Counted from the stretch's first letter, positions 22,086 to 33,847 are shown. The stretch is 64,000 bases of DNA from Quillaja saponaria (GCA_029379385.1 CM055606.1:4774001-4838000), one strand, 5' to 3'. A program made the numbers and translations. The notes: generated by a model from the letters alone, not told the origin.

Positions 22086-25000
22086 ATGGCAAACGCCTGG
22101 AAAAAGGACAAATCTTCGAAACTTCTCTCCCCTGCAATCCTCTTCTTACTCTTCACAACCACTCTCATTCTCCTCTTCTTTTTTCTGTTCCTCACTTCTC
22201 GTCCCTCAAACCCAAAACCTGCCCTTCTTACCCTAAAACCCCATTTATTATTTGCAGCAATTTCACCCTTTGATTGCATCAATTCACCTCAAGCCCACCC
22301 AGTCATTGCTAACCTCGTTGAAGGGGTTCCATACCCATTTCTATATTCGCTTGCTGATCTTGGAGTTCTCCCTGAAAAGCCTCACAAGAACATTGTGAGA
22401 ATGTTAAAAGGTAAACCTTTTAGGAAACCTGATATCTCGATAACAATACAAGAGGTTTTGGGTAAAATGAGAAGTACTGAAGGGAGAGATGGGCTTGTTG
22501 TTGATGTGGGTGCCAATGTGGGAATGGCGAGCTTTGCTGCAACGGTAATGGAGTTTCAAGTTTTGGCATTTGAACCTGTTTTTGAGAACTTGCAGAGGAT
22601 TTGTGATGGTATTTACTTTAATCAGGTGGGAAAGTTGGTTACTGTGTTTGAGGCTGTTGCATCGGATCGACTTGGAAACATCACTTTCCACAAGGTATTA
22701 CTTTCATTAATTTGATGTTCTTACATTGAAGTTCCTGTAGAATTTATGTTTGTGATAGTCAGAATCATAATTGGTAAGAGCGAACTATGTGGGGGGAAAG
22801 GGGAAGCAAGCACGGCATATATAGAAGAAAATATAATCTTAATTATATAAAGCACTATTTCGGATTGTATCTCTAAGTTAGTTTCATGGATTCAAATTAA
22901 TTATATATTATATTGAAATGTTGGATCTAATTGGATGCTGCTTAAAATTTTTATAAATCAATATACTCGAGAGCTAGCTGGCCAAAACATATTACATTAT
23001 GACCTGGGTGGTTCTTGCATTCATCTCTCCAACAGTTGGGGATTCTCATATATAAAATATAGCTATTGACTTCAGTTAACAAGTAGTTTTCTCCCAATTC
23101 CCTCATAAAGTCATGTTGAAATCTGGTAATTTTAGGTAAGCCTTAGTTCCTGAATAACTAATAAGAAACTTCTTCAGAGCAGGTTGGTCTTGCAGTGATT
23201 TATTAACATTGACCAACTAACATGCCTTGACTCAGAATTCTTAGAAGCTCAAAAGACTGGTTATTATGATGAGCTTGTTATGAGATTTAGCTGGGAGGCT
23301 TTACTGCCCATCAGGGTTTGTCAGTTTTCTTGTTAATTTGCTGGAGAATATCTATTTGTGTTTCCTTAAGTTGGCAATATTTGTGTTTATGGTAGATGCT
23401 GCAAATAGAAGTATGCAGTTGCACAGAAAATAATATTGATGGGATAGAAATCGAGGCAAATAAAAGTTAAAGTACTTAACAATTAAAAAAAAAATCATAT
23501 TCTATAAATATTTGTGTTTATAAATATTTGTCTATAAAAAATCATATTCTTTTGTAAAGCCGGTTTCATCCTTCTTTTGTCCTGCTTTAACTAATAAATA
23601 TTTGTCTGAAACCGGCTTTACAAAAGCCAGTTTCAGACTGGAGCCTACCCTGCATGCTGCAGGGTAGTCTCCAGCTTTGCAGGCTACCCTGAGCGCTGCA
23701 GGGTAGCCTGCATTGCTAGGCAGCCTTGCTGCCTAACGATCATGTCCCGCCCCCCCCCCCCCCCCAATAATCCACCCATCTGCAAGTGTCTTCTCCTCTA
23801 TAAATACAGAGGTAGATGAGAAGACACTCCTCATCACTTTCATTCCTCATCACCTGCTTCATTCCTCATCACCTTCATTTCTTTTCTCCCTTAATATTTT
23901 CACGTTCTTCCTCTTTTGATCTCCCCCGCATTTTATTTACAAGTAAAATCTTGGTAAGTTATACAAATTTTAATTTAAAAAATTATTATTATTATTATTA
24001 GTTAAATTAAATTATTTTCTTACTGAAATTTTTTTTACGTATACTATTTAATTTATATTATTTATTATAATTAGTAATATTTACTTATTAATTATTTAAA
24101 TTACATATACTATTTAATTTTTTAAAAATAAAATATAAATAGAAATTATATAAACCATTTAATGTTACATGATATATATGTTCTATTATTCTAAGTTTAT
24201 TTATGTTTTTTTTAGTATTATTGTTGAAATCACGTTGCCGGTGTTGATACTTTTTTCTCATTTGCTTCTTACCTGATAAGTCATAAAGTTGTATTTATTT
24301 TGTAGAAAGTTGTATTTATTATTATTGTATGCATGTACCTATATTTGCAGTAGTTTTATATTATAATTGTTGAAATATTAATTTTTATTATTTGTTATAA
24401 TTAAAAATTTGTTGTAATTGTAATAATTAGTATATTTATGATGTTACATGGTATGGATCGAAAAGAGAGTTTCAATGCGTCCCTATATATTCTACCAATA
24501 GTCGAAATATTGCCGATCATATAATGATCGGACCAGTTACTAATGTCTCACAAGAAAATTGGGTAGTTTGGGCAAAAGAACCTGAGTATATTAGATGGTG
24601 GGAGATAAGGTGCGAGATGGAATCATATTGTAGATTACGCAAGCTATTAGTTCCAAAAGCGATATCTGCAACTTTACCTCGTTCAACACAAGGTGAAATA
24701 GCTCAGGTGATTGAAAGACTAAAGTCCGAAATTAACCAGATGAATCGAAGACTAGATAAATATCATGCCTGACATGAGGCGGCTGCTCGACAAGACGAGT
24801 TAAGAACTCCGACGATGATGGAAGTTGAAATTGATGCGCAATATGAGAGCGATGATAACCTGTCTGACTACCCTGACAATGATTGTGATGATGATTTCGT
24901 TCATAATTTTCTTCCATCAACTTTGCCAGAATGTTGTTAAACAATGACACACATATTTATTTCATTATCGCCAAATGTGTGGCAAGTTTTTCTAATAAAT

Positions 25001-28000
25001 TATAGTATTTCATAATATGGATTTGATTAATATAAGTGTGTTCCATTAATTTTTAAAATAATTTAATGTTTCTTATTTTTTACTAAATCATTTCAATAAG
25101 TTTAAAAATTATATACTTAAATTAAATATAGTAAATTGAATAATTTGCAATAATCCATGAATTTTATAAATTTTGAAATATCATAAACTATAATAAAAAA
25201 ATTTTATGCATAACTATAAAATTAAAAAATTATCAAAAATCTTAAATTCTCAAAATACCAAATTTAAAATTTAAAAACTGTCATACACTAGAATTTAAAT
25301 TTTACATATATGGTAATCCTATAGATTTTATACACTTTAAAATTTATCATCATTTGTAAAATTTAAATATATCATAAACTAATAAATATATACAATTAAC
25401 ATATACTTTAATATTTAAAAGATATCATGAATTTTAATATTTATGATAAAATTAAAAAAATTTCAAAATCTTAAATTCTAAAATTTTAAAATTATCATAT
25501 ACTTTAAATTTATAAAATATTATATACTATAAATTAAAAAATTACTATATATTTTAAATTTTAAAAATATCATTTAATAAAAATTTTAATTTAAAAATTA
25601 TCATATATTTCACAAAAACTCACTTATAAATTATCATATATTTTTAAAAAAAAATTCAAAAACTCATAAAATTTTTACAAAACTCATGAAAAAAAAAATT
25701 TCAATGATTTGTATGTTTTAATGTAATTATCATGTACAGTAAAAAAATTAATTATTCTATTTGTATGTTTTAATGTAATTAATATATTTATTAATATATT
25801 AATGAGGAATGGGGAGGGAATTATTGACAGGGGGAGGGGGCCTGGGACGAGGTGGGACGTGCATCGCTAAGCAGCTTGCAGGCTACCCTGCAGTGCTGCA
25901 AGATAGCCTGCAATTGTTTGTCCCCCGCGCAGGTCCCGCAGGGGGACAAAAGCAGGATGAAACCGGCTTTACAAAAGCCGGTTTCATCCTTCACTCGTCC
26001 GCTACGCGCGAGTACGTGAAATGGGAAAGTGGGTGACCTGGCATGCCAGGTCGGACCCAGAAACCGTGTTTTGAAAACACGGTTTCAGACTTTACCCTAT
26101 TCTGGCTATTAAACTAAAAAAATTATCATTTTGTACAAAAATCATAAATTTTGAACCTTTCTGTCCAAAAATCCCTCATTTTGTCACCAAGATAGACATG
26201 ATATTGTCATCATATCACAATCCCCAAAATTTTATATATTCAACAGGCCCATAAACTAGAGCATCATAATAAATATACAAATCCACAAATATTTTTTTTT
26301 GAATGAACATGTGTTAAATAATAAACAGAGGGTGAACTCTTAGACACTTAAAGACTAGAATCTTCTAATTTAATTTGTGTTTCACAAATTTTATCTAAGA
26401 ATTCGTCAATCTAAACTAAACATAAAAGACATTGTGCATTGGTAAAGAAGGAAAGGACTAAAAGACATTAACTGCAAAAGTCATCCAAAGGTTATATGAG
26501 AGAGGAGAGTTGGGGAAAAGGGAAAGAAAAGTGGTTTGGAGGACAGGAAAAGAGATCTTCTTAGAGGTTCTTTTTTTGGGGTTTTTTTTTTTTTGTTTCT
26601 TTTTTATCTGTTGATTTTATTATGTTTCATTATATGAGTAGACTACTAATTTATATTTTCAGTTGGATTTATGTTGATATCCTATCTGGTTCATAGAATG
26701 TGGTTCTAATAAAGTTTAGGTTGTTAGAATTCAGGTCATATTTCTGTAATATGCATGAGGTTAAAGTTTGTACGGGAAGAGAGTATGAATTTTTGGAAAA
26801 AATTAGGGCAATCATTATGACTTTTATAACAATACATTTAACATATTAATATATATATATATATGGGGAATTCTAACATCCACAATTGTGTGTAGATGTT
26901 AGAATTGGGCAATGTCCACTCTTTCAATTGGGCAAAAAAAAAACTCAACTTTATTTTATTAAAACAAAAAAATAGAGGGTATACCAGTAAATTGCACTTG
27001 AAAAGTTATATTTACCAGATTTTCAATACCAATTAACTTTCTCTCCCCTCCTTCAATTTGCCTTTATTCCTAGTTTGTCCTATACCCTCCCCTCCCCTCC
27101 CCTCCCCTCCATCTCCCACTTTCCTCAAATCAGACTACCTATTCCTCTCCCCTTTTCCAACTCGCTCATGCTACCTTGAATGATCTAATTCATGAATTGT
27201 AAGTCAAGTCCAAGTAGCTAAATGAAATTCCATAAATATGCAATGCTTACTTTTGAAAGCCATGTTATCTTGCATATGCATTTGGAGTCAGGCAATTTGA
27301 ATTCTGCAGATTTTTTACACTAACATATATATCTTTTCTTTGCCTTTTTATTGTGGCTAATGACATTGATTATAAACTTCTGCAGTTTGTATGATTGATG
27401 GTTCTGTAGGTCTGCAAAATCTGAAATTTATTAACTTGGTGCTAATTTAGGACTGGAAAGTAGTTGATAACTTGTATTATTTTACTGATGATACAATATA
27501 ATATCTGTTGGAAATGACATTAAATTTCTTGTTTGTTTATGGGATTTGGGATCCATAGCAGCAGGCCCAGTGCTGAGGGATTAAAACAAGGTCCTTATGA
27601 CCTTACTCGTTTCTAAATAATCAAGCCTATCTAGTAAATGACATTGAATGGAAGGAAATATTTAAATGAATTGCGAATTAAAAATAATCTCCCGTGAGTC
27701 ATTGTGTTTTTGGCTCTCAATGAATAGTTTGAAAGGATGGTCTGATTTGAAGAGAGTGAGAGATGGAGAGGAGGATAGAGGATGAACCAGGAAAAGAAGA
27801 CAAATTGAAGGAGTCTTCCTTAAGAGAGAGAAAGTTACATTGGGATTGGAAATCTGGTAATTATAACTATTTAGTGAAGTTTACTAGTCCTTTGTTTTTC
27901 GTTTTAATAAGAAGATGAAGTTGAGTTTTTTTGTCCACTTAAAAAGTAGACATTGATAACATCCACACACATTGGTGAATATATATATTTATTGTTTTCC

Positions 28001-28728
28001 AAGAACTAGGGATGGGTGACTGCCCTTGCCAATCGTCCTCTAGGTCAGCCACTGTATGAAAACAAAGTTCTTTTTTCCCCTTAAGATGACCATTTACATG
28101 CCTTCACTTTATCCTTAAGATTATGCTTTTGTTTCCTATTAGTGGGCTAGTGACCTGGATGGGGTGCTTGCCACTGTCTCGTGCCCCAAGTTTTTCTATC
28201 CATTGCACTGACTACTTCGGTCTTTTAACTTCGTTTTTCCAGCTTGTTGGTAGGCTGGACAATAATGCTGTATCTGCCACTGGAGCAAAGATGGCGTTTA
28301 AGTCCAACGAAGAGATAGCACTTGAAATAAGATCCATTCCTCTTGATGAATTTTTCCCAGAAACAGAGCCTGTTCTTCTGCTCAAGATAGATGTACAGGG
28401 CTGGGAATATCATGTCCTAAAGGGAGCATCAAAGTTGCTGTCAAGAAAGGGAAAGGAAGCCCCATACATCATTTACGAGGAAGATGAGTGGTTGTTACAG
28501 GCTAGTAATAGCAGTTCGAAAGAGATTCGTAACTTCCTGCACAGTGTAGGTTATCACCATTGTACCCAGCATGGCATAGATGCACACTGCATCAAGAAGG
28601 ATTGGCATAAAAGTTTAGCTTCAGCATTGGCGGTGCAAAGAAACAACGTAACACCTACTCTCTTTCTTCAGTTAGTTGACAGCCGACATCTGCTGATTTT
28701 TTACCTAAAGGGAGAACAATCAGATTAA
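22086..28728 (+). CDS. FkbM-family methyltransferase, membrane-anchored
   Basis: Two exons, 22086-22694 and 28243-28728 (donor AAG|GTATTA, acceptor TTTTTCCAG), join in phase 0 to give 364 residues. Residues 16-38 form a hydrophobic N-terminal anchor, suggesting a type II membrane protein of the secretory pathway. Residues 138-150 carry the SAM-binding motif (VVDVGANVGMASF), AFEP follows at 161-164, and LLLKIDVQGWEYHVLKGA near 248-265 is the FkbM hallmark. The family transfers methyl groups from SAM, mostly to hydroxyls of small molecules or sugars; the substrate here is unknown. The start is the first ATG of the frame and is followed directly by the anchor. The 5.5-kb intron contains two inserted elements. 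An LTR remnant ends about 100 bp upstream of the ATG. Both exons are open, so the gene looks functional if the intron is spliced. Confidence 0.88.
23750..23765 (+). repeat. C16 homopolymer
   Basis: Run of sixteen C between the left hairpin cluster and the TATA box of the intronic element. The right end has a matching G-rich segment (GGGGGAGGGGG type, near 25828-25840), consistent with the inverted arrangement. Confidence 0.9.
23799..23806 (+). promoter_or_regulatory. TATA box of the intronic element
   Basis: TATAAATA, about 155 bp before a strong donor-like GTAAGT (23954). It sits at the centre of a perfect 10-bp inverted repeat, GTGTCTTCTC (23786-23795) and GAGAAGACAC (23818-23827), with an inner CCTCT/AGAGG pair. 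The spacing fits a start of transcription near 23830. Confidence 0.6.
24431..24940 (+). pseudogene. Reading frame of the intronic element, one stop
   Basis: A 170-codon frame opens directly after an acceptor-like AATTAG (ends 24430) and closes at TAA 24938-24940. It is interrupted only by TGA at 24770-24772, where a CGA (Arg) codon would restore the flow. It reads YDVTWYGSKREFQCVPIYST, later NWVVWAKEPEYIRWWEIRCE, a helical EIAQVIERLKSEINQMNRRL segment, and an acidic C-terminus with ESDDNLSDYPDNDCDDD. A likely first exon runs from the TATA box to 23953 (TTG|GTAAGT), with a short frame from 23816 (MRRHSSSLSFLITC). I do not recognise the family. The aromatic-rich core is vaguely like transposon-borne plant proteins, but I would not name one. 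Confidence 0.5.
26870..27985. mobile_element. Long-inverted-repeat MITE in the methyltransferase intron
   Basis: The left arm (about 26878-27090) matches the complement of the right arm (about 27760-27985). Shared blocks: GTGTGTAGATGTT against GTGTGTGGATGTT, AAAACTCAACTT, a TTATTAAAAC block, TTACCAGATTT, AACTTTCTCTC and CCTTCAATTTG. Arms of about 200 bp with a non-coding centre suggest a Mutator-like MITE. The outermost bases run into TA-rich sequence, so a target duplication could not be read. Confidence 0.7.
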
Positions 28729-29595
28729 CTGATAAACAGTGCTCTGACGACACCATGTAACTTGGTTAGCAACTTCATGATAAAAAGGTGAGCTGATTAA
28801 CCATTTCAGGAACTGCCTGTGAGACAAGCTGTAGCAAGTGAAAAAGGTATTTGGAAGCTATTTTGCTTTCGTATAATTTTGGACGGCTTCCTTAGTGATT
28901 GATTTGGTTTTACTTATTTTGGGTTTTCATTTACAAGCTTGTAAATATGTGTTTCTTGGACGTTTGATATTTAATTTATTGATGCACACTAGATTGAAGT
29001 TTATAGTATTGAGTCTTGCATTTGGGCTTACCCACTACAAGTATAGCCAGATGTAGCTATTTGGCGTGTTGTAATGTTAGCTTACTTTTAAGATAATCCA
29101 TATTACCAGTTCTTGAAGCTGCCAGGACATAACAATTATGAGTTATTGCATGCACATATCTTCGTATCTTCATGAAAGGAGGAGCTCAAATCTAGGTATG
29201 GCAATTTCTATTTGCCATGCGGGTATTTAACCCGTTCTGTTTTGGTGGCTAGAGAACATACTCGCCTTGTAGTGGATAAGGATATAAAATTTTATACTCT
29301 AAGAAGATACAGGACAAGTAAAATTTTAGTCAAAAGCTGGAAGGTTCTTGTCCCTGTTACGCTCTTATTAAGCATATTTTTATTATATATTTTTATAAAT
29401 TATTAAAAAATGAATAAATAAATAAATAAATAAAATGCTTTTAGGTTTGATTAAAGTTAGAATGAATTTTGATTTGAACATGAAAATGATAAATTAAATT
29501 ATGTTTTTCTGTATTGTTATAATTAATAAATCAAGAATTTATAGTGTTTTACCAAATCCTATCTGACTTAATTAAGAGTAAAAGGTTAGTTGGGA
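28729..29595. other. 3' flank of the methyltransferase gene, no gene seen
   Basis: Holds the likely 3' UTR of the methyltransferase and AT-rich sequence with an (AAAT)n tract near 29413. A frame near 29212 is short and has no resemblance I can name. Confidence 0.5.
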
Positions 29596-30480
29596 TTAAA
29601 TGAGAATTTGAAAAAATTTATGTGGGTGTAGTACCCTTCTACCTTCGATGGGTAAGGGACGGATAAACCCTACGGACGCCTTTGGCATTCAAGAATTGTG
29701 GGCTGACCAGAGAACTCTGTTCAATAAGTAGAATGGATTAGCTTTCAGGTTGGACATAAAGAGTCGGAGAAGGACAATCACTCCTTCTAGTGATTTTTAA
29801 AACCAGCACCTAGGAAATAAAGACCGTATGTAAATAACGAATAACCATGAGACTGAATTACTTGAGATGCATGCGTCATTCACAACACGGTAGTGAAACA
29901 AAATGAGGCATTTCTAACTCTAGTTTCCGATGAGCTTCTCTCATGTCTGGTAATAGAATAAGGTGACTTGCTCTGACCAAGACTCCACTTTTTGCTCCAT
30001 CCATGGAGAGTATGTATTAGCAAAAAAAAGTAAATATATCAACAGAGAGATTGAAGGGATAGAAATAGGAATTATAGTACCATTGGAAGAAGGGGCACCT
30101 GTGGGACATCTCTACTGAAGCTCCATTTCATTAGTAAAGGTTCTGCCTTGCCACGATGCACGACCAAAGTAATGAAAAAGAAAAAGTTATGTGGTTGGAC
30201 CATCTACTCTATCCGTTTGAGTTTGAGTTCATTTTTCGAACACCTCATAGCATTTGCAGGGCCTTCGAGACTTCTATCATTTTATGTATGATTTCTCCTA
30301 CGCAAGGAGGATGAGTAGGGTACAGATTCAATCAAACCGTCCCTTTGCCAGCCCTACTTAAATCTTCATATCAAGTTTCCCATACAACTGATGTGAGGCA
30401 TTATGGTGACAACATAGCCACAAACAAATTACGCTCCAAACTGTACATGATGAAACTAAGGGCGAGGAAAAAATAAATAT
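29596..30480. other. Less AT-rich non-coding block, possibly organelle-derived
   Basis: This stretch has more even composition than its surroundings and no open frame, for example GATGGGTAAGGGACGGATAA and GGACAATCACTCCTTC. The texture resembles plant mitochondrial spacer DNA. I could not match it to a named organelle gene, so the call is only a suspicion. Confidence 0.25.
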
Positions 30481-30749
30481 TTCGAGCCAGTTTGAGATTG
30501 ATTCAAACAATATACATAAATTTGTTCCTGGATGTTAATCAGGATACCAAAATCCCAGTAATAATTGGTATAACAATTTATAAAGGGGGCCTTTATGGCA
30601 ATTATCCCAAGACAAAATGCCTAATGAGATAGACATGAAGAATGCCAATCAATGTTTAGAGTTTTTGATTCTGCTAAACTCATGATACTAGTTTGTTTGC
30701 CATTTAATTCTTCAGGGTACTTGGAGCCATTAAGCTCAAGGCATTATGT

Positions 30750-33552
30750 TCATTTTGGCCCACTATTCTGTGAAGGGCCAGCTCTCTCCACCATTACGTC
30801 ATAAAGTTGCTTCCCATTCTGCTTGTCATAAGAAAAAGCAAATATCAAACCAAGCAAAGGTCTGAAAGTCTTAAGCTCATGACCTACTAGTTCATGTTAT
30901 TTCTAAAGCATATATATAAACAAGATGAATATGCTGTCTCATTCTGATTCCAAAGTGCTTACAAAGATTATTGGAAAGAAATGCACTTGTCCTTCAGGCT
31001 TTGTTTGTTTCTCCTTAAAATACACCAAAATAGGAAAGTTTGGCCACCAAAACTCCCAATTAATAAATGTTGAGTACCTGCAGCATACCATGCATTTTAG
31101 TTGGCTCGTTCTACAAGAGTCTAGTGGCAGAACTGAGTAATACTTACTTCCAACGGTTTTTTTCCGCCAACAAAGACATTTTCACCTGAATCATCAAGCT
31201 GTTCTCCCACCTTTACTTCCTAAAACCACAAACATTACTGTTCATGAAAACAACTATATTTCATACAAACAAATACATGCAAACAGATAGCCCTGTACAT
31301 CAGAAAAAGTGCAAACACTGTTATATAGAAAGAAGCATTCAAACTAGGAGACTCAAAAAGTATCCAAAGGGTTAGAAAGTGAATATGAAATAACTAAACC
31401 ACTCATATAACAGAACGATATCATTTGATTCGCTTACTCTGTACGAAGATTAGTCTTCAAATGATAATAAATTGAAAAACCTCATTTCCTACTTCAAGCT
31501 AATATGTACAGGAAATGATAACACAAATGATCAATTTGTAGAAATTTATGCCATGACTTCTTTATTTGAGAAAGTTGTAAAAAGTAACATTTTTCTTTGG
31601 AGGTAAGGTGAGATGAACAAACCAGAGCCTCATCATCAAAGACGAATCTCACTCTAGTAGTCTGGAAGAAGAAAAAGATCAAACATGTTAGTCGCCTTCT
31701 AAAGAAAAAATAGAAAGAAAAGGATATAATTCTAATGCAGCAAACACATGACCAGCTGAACCAACTGACAACCCTCTTCAAGATAGATTATATAAATGTT
31801 ATAACTAAATTGACAGCATGTCTACCATATGCGAGGAGTGGAACTTCACAAGGAAGACATTTAACTTCTACAGATAGTCACCTGGAACAAAAGTAGCAGT
31901 CCAAGAAGACCAACAGGTGCAGCAGGTAAAATATTTTCCGTATAAACCAATCCACCAGCTATGCCTGATAAAAGATTAAAATTGTATATGGTTAACATAA
32001 CTGCATTACTGTTTGGATAAAGGAAGGATAGTCCTTGCAAACTCCTAATAGTTAGAGATTAATTTAAAGGCCAAGTTAATTAGCAGTCTTCAAAAGAAGT
32101 GTCAAAGGGAGCACAGAGCTGGCAAATCTCATGTCTGCGGTATTTTATCTACCTATTACTGAGAACCCAAAATAAATCCAATCAATCACGAAAACAAGAA
32201 CTTCTTTACAGAATTATACTTGATCCTTGTTGAAGATATAGTCAACACATGCTTTAGAAAGCAAATGATGAACTACGCAGAAAGAGGAATAAAAACAGGT
32301 TACTGTTTGAGGATGAACTTGCACCTCATGGAGGATGAACTCAGTGAACTACAAATACTCCCCAAGTATACACTTGCAGGAGGAAAGGTCACAGCAACAT
32401 GTGCAGTGTTCCACCTTGACAAGACACACAAATAAAAGTTTTACTTTTTGATGAAGAAAAGTAAGAAGCAAAAATTATTTTTATTAGGAAGTAAAATTTC
32501 AAAGGCTATATGAGATTTGTGTGAAGTCTGTTTTTGCTTTGAGTAAAAGTTCCAATCTTTAGAGTAGGAATTGTGAATGGAGAAGGAAAAAAATTGAAAT
32601 AAATTAACAAATTTACTGTATATAGCTGGTTCATGATTTACTGACAATACTGTTAAAAATAAGGGGGTTGACCAGCATAATAACCACAATTAGTATAAAT
32701 GAGGGACTGAATGTCGAACGAATCTAGCAACTAGTCCATGTCATAGGCTTTAACTATAATAGTGATATAACCCGATGGGTATTCATGACATTACTTTAGA
32801 CTTGTCCTTCATAAGAAAATTAGAAACAATCAGTTGAAATATGCTTGGATGGTTCAATTTCATCTAAAACTATTCATCGCAGTTTAGAGCAATCATTTTT
32901 CACATAGTAATCCTAATAATACAACTTTACATGTAAAAAAAAGGAAAAAAAAAAAAAAAATCAATAATTACCAAGTAGTACAATCGGTATTCTGTAATCT
33001 GGTTCTGGAATAACAGTTTCTCTGCTCTTGATCCTTCTTCCAATCTGTCAAACATTAAAAAAAACCCATAATTATCCATATCACAAACCCAAACCCAAAA
33101 CTAAGTTAAAAAAAGCCCTCATCAAACGGATTACTCATTTCCTGAGGCAATGCTGGTGACAGCGCATATACTTCCACAGTAACCCATAACAAATTGCATT
33201 ACAATAACCATAACTTCAAGCAACGGATATAAAATTGTAAGAACAAAATATAAGGGTGAAATGATAGACCAGTGAGGTGACAACGAGACGGCTTCCATGG
33301 CCACTGGAAATCCCTCTTCTAAATACAACTCGGTTGCACCCAACTTGGCCGCAGAATTCTCTTCTGAAATTAGTCAAAAATCCAACCTTTTCCTTTTCTG
33401 TTCAACACCAGCATGTAAATATGTAATCAATTCATAAAAATGTGTCACTCATACACAATTTGATATCCATGAGTCCCTTCAGAAAAATTTATGTTATGAG
33501 ACTTACTATGCGAAGGGATAAAGCGAGACACTGACAATAGAGTGCTCGCCAT
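30750..33552 (-). pseudogene. DUF3119-like plastid protein gene with a frameshift
   Basis: Eight exons, in gene order: 33552-33507, 33358-33270 (start uncertain; 33365 also possible), 33044-32972, 31964-31882, 31661-31623, 31219-31148, 31077-30963, 30818-30750. The start MASTLLSVSRFIPSH, then an Arg/Ser-rich stretch, looks like a transit peptide. The conserved part runs PEPDYRIPIVLLGIAGGLVY, APVGLLGLLLLFQTTRVRF (two membrane segments), ENVFVGG, FINWEFWWPNFPILVYFKE, VHFFPIIF and NGKQLYDVMVERAGPSQNSG. This fits the cyanobacterial/plastid DUF3119 family from memory; its role is not known to me. Exon 6 has seven A after GGCGG where six keep the expected NRWK sequence and the phase with exon 7. 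As printed the frame stops within exon 7. Everything else is intact, so either the gene is recently broken or this is a homopolymer sequencing error. Confidence 0.75.
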
Positions 33553-33847
33553 TTCTTTATTTGGTTCAGTTGTTTTGGGAAAGCGCTGGAACTGGAAGCA
33601 GGAGGGAGCTTATGATGTGAAGAATGTTTTACAATAATACCCCAGAATTCTGTTAACGAGTCTAGTAACACAAGGGTATTTAAGTAAATAGGAAAACAAT
33701 TATCCAGTAGAAGTAGACAGAGCCTTATCTGCTTTACCTTGTATTCGCTGCCACCAACAATTTGAGAGCCCACTTCTGTGTCTAAGCTCAAGTACTCTTC
33801 TAGGAAAAAGGAAAATAACATAGGAGAATTCTATTTCTAGACACAGA
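33553..33847. promoter_or_regulatory. Divergent promoter region, 295 bp between two starts
   Basis: Separates the minus-strand DUF3119-like start (33552) from the plus-strand zinc-finger start (33848). Both products appear plastid-targeted or plastid-related, so a shared bidirectional promoter is plausible. No individual factor site was singled out. Confidence 0.5.

Larger units (their letters stand above)
23549..26086 (+). mobile_element. Hairpin-ended inverted-repeat element with internal gene
   Basis: Lies in the methyltransferase intron. Both ends are GC-rich and related in inverted orientation: AAAGCCGGTTTC (23556-23567) against its complement near 25956, and CTGCAGGGTAGCCTGCA on the left against TGCAGGCTACCCTGCAG on the right. 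Left hairpins: 23608-23634 (GAAACCGGCTTT arm, one mismatch), 23645-23667 (CTACCCTGCA arms), 23679-23711 (13-bp arms GCAGGCTACCCTG), 23719-23735. Right hairpins: about 25877-25910, TGTCCCCC arms near 25919-25948, the GAAACCGGCTTT palindrome near 25956-25982, the perfect GACCTGGCATGCCAGGTC at 26035-26052, and AAACCGTGTTTT arms at 26061-26085. The core has a TATA box, a donor site and a reading frame. I cannot assign a superfamily; outer edges and target duplication are unresolved. Confidence 0.6.

Noticed and set aside
33489..33821. 110-codon minus-strand frame upstream of the DUF3119-like gene
   Set aside because: It runs through the divergent promoter in another frame; MASTLLSV at 33552 fits a transit peptide and the splice donor.
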